This document shows positions 1-4,731 of a stretch of DNA of 5,057 bases, piece by piece. The notes beneath the pieces are model-generated. The model was not told the DNA's origin. It did no database searches and saw only the letters and a program-made list of their open reading frames with translations. The stretch comes from Nitrososphaerales archaeon TH703 (GTDB lineage: Archaea > Thermoproteota > Nitrososphaeria > Nitrososphaerales > Nitrososphaeraceae). The first letter of the stretch is position 1; each line of letters opens with the position of its first letter. A program made the translations under genes and the position numbers. Location: positions 1 to 5,057 of the forward strand of contig JAATVL010000200.1 of the NCBI GenBank assembly GCA_014523525.1, in the 5' to 3' direction.

Positions 1-114
1 ACATGGATTCGCACTGCAAACAATAACCCTGCAAACAATAGGTATCTGCCCAAACTTGGACCTTCATCACAAGGTTCAAATCGTATTGTCTTTCTTTATT
101 TTCGAGGTCACTAA
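1..114 (+). CDS. Possible 3' end of an unrecognised gene (5' end outside window)
   Basis: Frame 1 is open from the first base to a TAA at 112-114 and gives 37 residues, beginning TWIRTANNNPANNRYLPKLG and ending in FLYFRGH. I do not recognise the family. The Asn/Ala-rich start comes from a 12-nt direct repeat at 14-25 and 29-40. The ending is basic and aromatic, with no domain signature. A second frame (from base 2) is also open until 119-121, so openness alone does not prove coding. I prefer frame 1 because its composition is more protein-like and it stops just before the 36-nt element at 140. If real, it is the tail of a gene transcribed rightward, 26 nt upstream of that element. Confidence is low because only 37 codons are visible. 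Confidence 0.33.
   Translation, partial: TWIRTANNNPANNRYLPKLGPSSQGSNRIVFLYFRGH
14..40 (+). repeat. Short direct repeat, 12-nt unit twice
   Basis: CTGCAAACAATA occurs at 14-25 and again at 29-40, separated by three bases (period 15). In frame 1 the two units both encode Ala-Asn-Asn, so this may be low-complexity coding sequence rather than a regulatory site. Two units are too few to call a tandem array. Confidence 0.5.
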
Positions 115-139
115 ATGGCCTTGATAATAAAAGATCGAG

Positions 140-175
140 TTAGTGACAAATCTGTCATTAACCCCTCCGGGCCCG
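140..175 (+). repeat. 36-nt palindrome-plus-GC element, copy E1
   Basis: First of three related 36-nt copies, all in the same orientation. Positions 140-161 form an imperfect 22-nt palindrome with arms TTAGTGACA and TGTCATTAA, whose only non-Watson-Crick pair is one G-T. The block CCCTCCGGGCCCG follows at 163-175 and contains the 8-nt palindrome CGGGCCCG. E1 matches E2 (2773-2808) at 32 of 36 positions and E3 (4635-4670) at 30 of 36. Similarity to E2 extends slightly upstream (ATCGA before the arm). It lies 101 nt before the GMC oxidoreductase start. Its function is unknown: operator, recombination site, or remnant of a dispersed repeat. Confidence 0.85.
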
Positions 176-276
176 AAATAAAATTTAAATATATCCTTTG
201 AATTTTTATAATATTTGTGATTCTGTAAATTAATTATATCGAAATCTCTAAAAGTAATGACTATGTTTAGATTACA
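176..276 (+). promoter_or_regulatory. AT-rich promoter region of the GMC oxidoreductase gene
   Basis: This stretch between E1 and the ATG at 277 is very AT-rich and holds several possible archaeal TATA boxes: around 181-194, TTTTTATAAT near 204-212, and a weaker TCTAAAAG at 246-253. The last lies about the distance expected (25-30 nt) for a leaderless transcript beginning near the ATG. No Shine-Dalgarno-like GGAGG precedes the start. Which box is used cannot be decided from the sequence. Confidence 0.35.
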
Positions 277-2496
277 ATGAGTCAAGAAACCTTTGATGCT
301 GTAGTAATAGGTTCTGGTTTTGGGGGAACAATACTAACACTATCTATGGCAAATATGTTTGAATCTGACAATTCTTCAAATAATACCAATAAAACGGTCT
401 GCCTTTTGGAGAGAGGACAGTGGTGGTTATCGCATGAAATTAATTATACACCACCAGCAGAAAGAGGCCCTTCATATTCTATAAATATGAGAGAATTTCT
501 TGATGATAATAAAAGACCGTATCATACATGGCCTTATCCTGATACTGTAAGAGGAAACATTGAAATTGCATCGGCCGCACGAGCAATTAGTAGGACTGGA
601 CTTTATGATTACCGTGTACTTGGCAACGTTCATGTCATAGCGTCAAGTGGCGTCGGCGGCGGTTCCCTTGTGTATTCTAATGTTACGCTCAGACCTGATC
701 CAAGTACCTTTGCAAATTGGAGTACACAAACAACACCTAATGATCCCCTAGATAGGAAATTTTCCTATAAAGAAGTATATGGTAATAATGCCTCGCTATA
801 CGCAAATAATTCTCTGGACTTCGACAAAATTGTGGATATAGATGCTAAGACAATAGACTATTTTGATATTGCAAGAAATTTTATTGGCGTCAATAAGATT
901 ACTACGAATTCAAGTTTGACAAAGAACAAACTTGAGAAGACGAAAGTTTTTCAAGAGGCGGGTCAAGCTCTCATCCAAGATGGTGTCACTAATATTGTCA
1001 ATGATGATTTTGACGCTGATCTTTCAATTACCGATGTGCCAGCAGGCACCTTTGCCTTTGACAAAAACAATATTAAAAATTCTCGTCCATGGATATCTGA
1101 AATCAACAAATATTCTTCCATAACCCAAACAAATGAATGTCAACGACAGGGAAGGTGTAACTTAGGATGTATTCCGGGTGCTAGGCACACTCTAAATAAG
1201 AGGCTATATGCTGCATTACACCCTCAGACTGGTAATCCAAAACCACTCAAGATTAAAGAATTATGCGAAGTTTATGATATTGAATTTGTTAATGGCCAAG
1301 AGTACAAGATAAGTTATTTTCAATACGACAAAACCACCGAAAATAGGGTACAAAACCAAATCATTACAAAGATTTTGGTAATTTCGGCTGGTTCATTGGG
1401 TTCAACTGAACTGCTTCTAAAATGTAAGGAACGAGGACATTTACAATTAAGTGATATGCTTGGAAAGAGATTCTACACCAATGGAGATTTGTTCGCATAT
1501 ATGACTCTTAATAAGAAAAGGATTGATATCACAAGAGGGCCAATTAATACATCTCATATAGCATTCAAAAATTCTGGAGATACATATTACACTATAGAAG
1601 ATACAACAATTCCAAAGATAGTAGCACCATTATTCGCTAAAATCCTTGAATTGAATTCTAATTTACAATCTATAAATCTTCCCAATATTATTGCATTCTT
1701 GACCAGCAACGTATCTTCGTTACCCGGATTTGACTTGACTGCTCTTTCTGGGCTATTTTCCTTAAATCCATTGCAGTCCTTAACTAAATTGTTTACCATG
1801 ATTTGGTCTAATACTAACATTAGAAACTTCCTTCGTCAAAATTTGAAAAGTTTTTCACCTACTGACAATTCAACTCGTAAATTTTTGGAGGCATTGTTAC
1901 ATTCAGTAACAATTGATATCAAAGATCAATTTGCATCTCCGGAAGAAAGAATGTCAAAGTTTTTTGTTTTTTCGTGTATGGGACGAGGTGAAAATCCTGG
2001 AAACTTAAAACTTAAATCAAATTGGCTAAACATGGAAAACACAGCTGACCTTGGAGAAAAATTATCTGTTGATTGGTCAGCAGTTGACAACAATAATGTA
2101 TTTTCAAATATAATGGTTGGAGTTAAACAATTAGCAGCCAAAATAGAACAAGGTGGAGAAACCAGAGTATTTACTCCCCTATGGAATTTTAACAATCCAC
2201 AAAAAAGTACATCTATAGTCCTTCATCCATTAGGAGGCTGCAACATGGGTGAAGATCTAAGCAACGGTGTGGTAAGTAGCTATGGCCAAGTATTTTGGAA
2301 CGATGGTTCTGCAGATAAGAAGAAAGTTTACCCTACATTATATGTTGTTGATGGCTCAATAATATCGGAACCTATAGGTGTAAATCCTTCATTGACTATA
2401 TCTGCTATTTCTTTCAGAGCTGCAAAACATCTACTGAGAGAAATTTCTGAAGTACCGCTATCACCAGAAGAGGAAAATAAATTTTTACCAAAATGA
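277..2496 (+). CDS. FAD-dependent GMC-family oxidoreductase, cholesterol-oxidase-like
   Basis: The 739-residue product belongs to the glucose-methanol-choline (GMC) flavoprotein superfamily and most resembles the cholesterol-oxidase branch. Visible motifs: the N-terminal Rossmann dinucleotide loop GSGFGG (residues 12-17) with the ribose-binding acid E45 in LLERG; the flavin-contacting GVGGGSLVYSN (125-135); a Cys-rich stretch with C288, C294 and C298; AGSLGSTELLL (371-381), the second FAD-domain motif; HPLGGC (650-655); and a C-terminal VVDGSIISEPIGVNPSLTIS. H650 and N703 align with the catalytic His and Asn of characterised cholesterol oxidases, so an active alcohol or sterol-like dehydrogenase/oxidase is plausible; the substrate is unknown. 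It is longer than the roughly 500-570 residues usual for the family because of a poorly recognisable, partly hydrophobic middle section (about 440-555). No signal peptide is seen, so it is probably cytoplasmic or membrane-associated. The start fits because the Rossmann strand begins at residue 7 and the ORF has no better upstream start. It is a single gene with element E1 upstream. Confidence 0.9.
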   Translation: MSQETFDAVVIGSGFGGTILTLSMANMFESDNSSNNTNKTVCLLERGQWWLSHEINYTPPAERGPSYSINMREFLDDNKRPYHTWPYPDTVRGNIEIASAARAISRTGLYDYRVLGNVHVIASSGVGGGSLVYSNVTLRPDPSTFANWSTQTTPNDPLDRKFSYKEVYGNNASLYANNSLDFDKIVDIDAKTIDYFDIARNFIGVNKITTNSSLTKNKLEKTKVFQEAGQALIQDGVTNIVNDDFDADLSITDVPAGTFAFDKNNIKNSRPWISEINKYSSITQTNECQRQGRCNLGCIPGARHTLNKRLYAALHPQTGNPKPLKIKELCEVYDIEFVNGQEYKISYFQYDKTTENRVQNQIITKILVISAGSLGSTELLLKCKERGHLQLSDMLGKRFYTNGDLFAYMTLNKKRIDITRGPINTSHIAFKNSGDTYYTIEDTTIPKIVAPLFAKILELNSNLQSINLPNIIAFLTSNVSSLPGFDLTALSGLFSLNPLQSLTKLFTMIWSNTNIRNFLRQNLKSFSPTDNSTRKFLEALLHSVTIDIKDQFASPEERMSKFFVFSCMGRGENPGNLKLKSNWLNMENTADLGEKLSVDWSAVDNNNVFSNIMVGVKQLAAKIEQGGETRVFTPLWNFNNPQKSTSIVLHPLGGCNMGEDLSNGVVSSYGQVFWNDGSADKKKVYPTLYVVDGSIISEPIGVNPSLTISAISFRAAKHLLREISEVPLSPEEENKFLPK

Positions 2497-2772
2497 AAAT
2501 ATAATAGATTTTTTCAAAGACTCTTCTGGAGTATCACGAATGATGATAGAATGTTTAGAATACCAAAATTAATTCACGATAAATCTGACAAGTTAACAAA
2601 TCTTTTACATGTAATGAAAACAAGTTGGTAACCATAATAAGCCCCTCAATTTATATCAAAAAGCCGTACGGAAACTAATGTAACCTATTCGTGCGAGCGA
2701 ATTGCGGTAAAAACTATTAACTCTTTGATTGGGTAAATAACGACCATGATTTTAGATGGCAGAGAAAATCGA
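2497..2772. other. Spacer without a convincing gene
   Basis: Between the GMC stop codon and element E2 I find no RNA gene and no supported coding region. The frame of the GMC gene stays open after its TGA to a TAA at 2629-2631, including an ATG at 2551 (26 codons), but composition and length do not support a gene. Small palindromes are present, for example CCGTACGG at 2664-2671 and a 5-bp stem ATTCG/CGAAT at 2687-2702, neither of them strong. Confidence 0.5.
2509..2514 (+). terminator. Candidate U-tract terminator of the GMC gene
   Basis: Six consecutive T on the coding strand, starting 12 nt after the GMC stop codon and following an AT-rich stretch. Archaeal termination often occurs at U-rich tracts without a stable hairpin, and none is seen here. 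Such tracts are common by chance in AT-rich DNA. Confidence 0.3.
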
Positions 2773-2808
2773 TTAGTGACAGATCTGTTACTAAACCCTC
2801 CGGGCCCG
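2773..2808 (+). repeat. 36-nt palindrome-plus-GC element, copy E2
   Basis: Second copy and the most symmetric. Positions 2773-2794 form a 22-nt palindrome centred on AGATCT, with a single G-T opposition (outer arms TTAGTGACA and TGTTACTAA). CCCTCCGGGCCCG follows at 2796-2808, identical to E1. It matches E1 at 32 of 36 positions and E3 at 27 of 36. It lies 37 nt upstream of the ATG at 2846 of the recombinase fragment and 14 nt upstream of a TATA-like box. Confidence 0.87.
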
Positions 2809-2822
2809 TATCAATCTTGTCC

Positions 2823-2833
2823 CTTTATTTAAG
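2823..2833 (+). promoter_or_regulatory. TATA-like box ahead of the recombinase fragment
   Basis: CTTTATTTAAG lies between E2 and the recombinase fragment. Archaeal transcription usually begins 25-30 nt downstream of the box centre, which would be about 2853-2858. That is after the ATG at 2846 and just before the in-frame ATG at 2861, so this box favours the second ATG as the real start of a nearly leaderless mRNA. The assignment is by pattern only. Confidence 0.4.
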
Positions 2834-2845
2834 CCCATATTCATT

Positions 2846-3256
2846 ATGCCGGTAGTAAAGATGTCAGTACTAGAACAAGAACGAGATTATGACCCGATGC
2901 AAGTTTTCACATACGCTTTGAAGGCGTCAGAATCCCAAAGACAGTATCCAAAAAGGTTCAAAGTATTTCTTGATTATCTAAAAATTGAGGGTGACTTGGA
3001 AGCACAAGCAAAAAAGCTCCTTTCCAAAGCCAAGAAAGACACAATGTGGGCACAACAAAGTTTGATGGGATTTATCATGTTTCAGATTGACCGTGCAAAC
3101 CGTGGAGAAATTGCAAAGTCTACAATCAAAAATTATTACAAGGCTAAATTTCTTTTTAATTCACTATGCGATTTTACAAACATGTCATCCAAGTACAATA
3201 TGTGTTCACTGGGTGATTATATTTTCTTTTATTTTGTTTGTTGGTATTATAGTTAG
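2846..3256 (+). pseudogene. Truncated tyrosine recombinase/integrase, N-terminal domain only
   Basis: The reading frame gives 136 residues. About residues 15-105, with YALKASESQRQYPKRFKVFL (23-42), a WAQQSLMGFIMFQ helix (68-80) and RGEIAKSTIKNYYKA (86-100), match in pattern the N-terminal core-binding domain of phage-type integrases widespread in Nitrososphaerales. Nothing of the catalytic domain (Arg, His-x-x-Arg, Tyr) follows. Full-length proteins are normally near 300 residues, so this copy should not be able to recombine DNA. After about residue 108 the sequence becomes Cys/aromatic-rich (SLGDYIFFYFVCWYYS at the end) and looks like non-homologous DNA read through to a TAG at 3254-3256, so a deletion or rearrangement breakpoint probably lies near 3170-3210. 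Two starts are possible, ATG at 2846 or at 2861 (MSVLEQ); the TATA-like box at 2823-2833 favours 2861. The stop lies 4 nt before the NHL gene. A functional DNA-binding remnant cannot be excluded. Confidence 0.72.
3216..3236 (+). promoter_or_regulatory. Candidate promoter of the NHL gene inside the recombinase tail
   Basis: ATTATATTTT (3216-3225) and TTTTATTTTG (3227-3236) are TATA-like. They would place initiation around 3246-3258, just ahead of the GTG at 3261. No ribosome binding site is visible before that GTG, in keeping with a leaderless or very short-leader mRNA. This would make the diverged end of the recombinase frame the upstream region of the NHL gene. Confidence 0.35.
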
Positions 3257-3260
3257 ATAA

Positions 3261-4298
3261 GTGTACCACATCACATTTAATCTGCGCTTTAGAAACTTAT
3301 TACGATTGCAAAGATCTTTTTTGCTTTTTATCACAACAATAGTGATAGTAGTACCATTAGTAGCTCTTTTGATTCTTAGTAGCGCTAGTGGTAAAGGCTC
3401 AGGTCAAAACGAGACACAAGTGAATGCTGTTCAACAAAGCTATATATTTGTTAGAAAATGGGGATCATTTGGAACTGGTGACGGTCAGTTTGAACGCCCT
3501 CATGATGTTGCATTTGACTCTAAGGGCAATGTGTATGTTTCGGGACGGGATAACAACAATATCCAGAAATTCACTCACAACGGTACGTTCATCTTGAAGT
3601 GGGGAACTAAGGGGAGCCGAGACGGACAATTCAATATACCATATAGTATAGGAATCGACCCTTCGGATCACATATTCGTTGTTGACAGAGAAAATTCGCG
3701 CATTCAAGAATTTGATACTAATGGTACATTTATCAAGAAATGGAATGGGATAGGTAATGATAATTTCAAAAGACCCGAAGATATTACCTTTTCACCTTTC
3801 GGTATATTTATCACCGATACTGGTAACGACCGAGTATTCAGGGTCGATAATAACTTTAGTTTGATCACAAAGTGGGGCAGTAAAGGTACTGGAAATGGTC
3901 AGTTCATACATCCGCACGCGATAGACGTAGATTCCAAAGGTAACGTCTATGTGGGTGTTTTAAATCAACCTGGAGTACAGGTTTTTGATTCTAACGGTAC
4001 ATTCATCAAAAAATGGGGTAAAAGTGGAACAGGACCAGGCCAAATCTCCATACCTCAAGAACATATTGCTATCGATAAAAATGATTACATTTACATTGTA
4101 GATGGAGCCAGCAATCCCAGAGTCCAGAAGTTTTTTACTAACGGAACACTAGTGGCTATAATTGGGACCAAGGGAAGCGGTGATGGTCAACTATTGAAAC
4201 CAGAACATGTATCTATAGACACACAAGGATATCTGTATGTAGTCGATAGGGGAAATGCCAGAATGCAAGTCTTTGCACCAGTCAACAAGACCGCCTAA
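3261..4298 (+). CDS. Membrane-anchored NHL-repeat six-bladed beta-propeller protein
   Basis: The 345-residue product has a basic N-terminus, one hydrophobic segment (about 19-41, FLLFITTIVIVVPLVALLIL and following) acting as a signal anchor or uncleaved signal, a short linker, and then six NHL repeats (about 63-109, 110-156, 157-200, 201-246, 247-295, 296-340). Each blade follows the pattern KWG-x-x-GxGDGQF-x-x-P-x-x-hydrophobic-x-x-D-x-x-G-x-hYVxDxxNxRhQxF. Six repeats close a propeller; blade 3 is shortened and lacks the GDGQF turn. NHL propellers generally bind proteins, sugars or other ligands; no catalytic motif is evident and the ligand is unknown. Seven N-x-S/T sequons, four of them NGT at the same inter-blade turn, fit an exported, glycosylated protein. 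The start is GTG at 3261: an in-frame TAA sits directly before it at 3258-3260 and no in-frame ATG precedes the propeller. A TTG at 3306 would still keep the membrane segment. The gene follows the recombinase fragment by 4 nt, probably with its own promoter. Confidence 0.88.
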   Translation: MYHITFNLRFRNLLRLQRSFLLFITTIVIVVPLVALLILSSASGKGSGQNETQVNAVQQSYIFVRKWGSFGTGDGQFERPHDVAFDSKGNVYVSGRDNNNIQKFTHNGTFILKWGTKGSRDGQFNIPYSIGIDPSDHIFVVDRENSRIQEFDTNGTFIKKWNGIGNDNFKRPEDITFSPFGIFITDTGNDRVFRVDNNFSLITKWGSKGTGNGQFIHPHAIDVDSKGNVYVGVLNQPGVQVFDSNGTFIKKWGKSGTGPGQISIPQEHIAIDKNDYIYIVDGASNPRVQKFFTNGTLVAIIGTKGSGDGQLLKPEHVSIDTQGYLYVVDRGNARMQVFAPVNKTA

Positions 4299-4481
4299 AC
4301 CAACTATTGAACAAATCACTATAGCTGATGAATCATCACGAGTGTTAGACAGAGTGGAATCTTTTTCTAAAATGCATCCGGTGATTCAGTATTATTAGGA
4401 AAAAATATTCACGATGGTGTCCTCCGTCATACTATGATATGTAACGAGGCAATAAGAAATCTAATTACAGGAAGAACCTAA
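4255..4481 (+). pseudogene. Possible decayed small gene in two frames
   Basis: An ATG at 4255, inside the 3' end of the NHL gene and in another frame, opens 47 codons to a TAG at 4396-4398. The product includes PPKPTIEQITIADESSRVLD and SFSKMHPVIQYY, a plausible acidic/basic helical composition. A second frame, open from 4371 to a TAA at 4479-4481, continues with LLGKNIHDGVLRHTMICNEA and IRNLITGRT. The two stretches overlap at 4371-4398 and would join through one frameshift into roughly 75 residues. I recognise no family. It may be a decayed gene, a small overlapping gene ending at 4398, or chance open frames. The 44-nt overlap with the NHL coding region would be unusual for an intact gene. 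Confidence 0.25.
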
Positions 4482-4634
4482 TCATACACCACAACGTAGC
4501 AGGCAGAAAAGTATAAAGCTGTTTTATTCTTAATATCTAATGGAATCCGTAAATCGGACTAATTTTGTCGTGGACACCCTTGGGCTCCGCTGTAACAATA
4601 TAAAATTTTAGTATCGAGATATCTGATTCCTTTT
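4482..4634. other. Spacer with a GC-rich island
   Basis: No supported gene lies here. The stretch 4567-4592 (about 18 of 26 bases are G or C) stands out from AT-rich surroundings. On the minus strand an ATG at 4657-4655, within E3, opens 32 codons to a TAG at 4561-4559 (MKDKFVAKKGIRYL...GAQGCPRQN). A second minus frame is also open, ending HDKISPIYGFH at 4537. Neither matches a family I know. A run of six T at 4631-4636 just before E3 could end rightward transcription. Confidence 0.4.
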
Positions 4635-4670
4635 TTAGCGACAAATTTGTCCTTCATCCCTCCGCGCCCG
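4635..4670 (+). repeat. 36-nt palindrome-plus-GC element, copy E3 (diverged)
   Basis: Third copy, the most diverged: 30 of 36 positions match E1 and 27 of 36 match E2. The centre ACAAATTTGT (4640-4649 region) is a perfect 10-nt palindrome, but the outer arms have two mismatched pairs. The GC block reads CCCTCCGCGCCCG at 4658-4670, so the CGGGCCCG palindrome is lost. It lies 61 nt before the ATG at 4732 and 27 nt before a TATA-like box. Same orientation as E1 and E2. Confidence 0.75.
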
Positions 4671-4697
4671 CATGTAAATACAGTGTCATCTCAACCT

Positions 4698-4707
4698 TTT
4701 TTAATAT
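4698..4707 (+). promoter_or_regulatory. TATA-like box for the His-rich protein gene
   Basis: TTTTTAATAT, centred about 29 nt before the ATG at 4732, is at the distance expected if transcription begins at or next to the start codon (leaderless mRNA). No Shine-Dalgarno sequence lies before the ATG. This is the best-placed of the window's promoter candidates. Confidence 0.45.
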
Positions 4708-4731
4708 TGTGAATCATGTGGACATAACATA

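Noticed and set aside
76..285. Minus-strand open frame of 69 codons
   Set aside because: It covers the E1 element, the AT-rich promoter region and the GMC start. Only the stretch shared with E2 and E3 recurs, and all E1/E2 differences there change residues, so it looks like a chance frame.
932..1123. 63-codon + frame inside the GMC gene
   Set aside because: Shadow frame within a well-supported coding region; no protein-like features.
1587..2195. Two minus-strand open frames inside the GMC gene (1587-1820, 1926-2195)
   Set aside because: Antisense shadows of a coding region with clear GMC motifs on the other strand.
2497..2631. Possible stop-codon readthrough extension of the GMC protein (44 further open codons)
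   Set aside because: The GMC fold is complete before the TGA, the extension has no domain character, and open stretches of this size can occur by chance.
2664..2702. Small palindromes CCGTACGG and ATTCG/CGAAT as operator or terminator
   Set aside because: Short, weak, and not repeated elsewhere in the window.
3465..3707. Minus-strand open frame inside the NHL gene
   Set aside because: Antisense shadow produced by the regular repeat structure of the NHL coding sequence.
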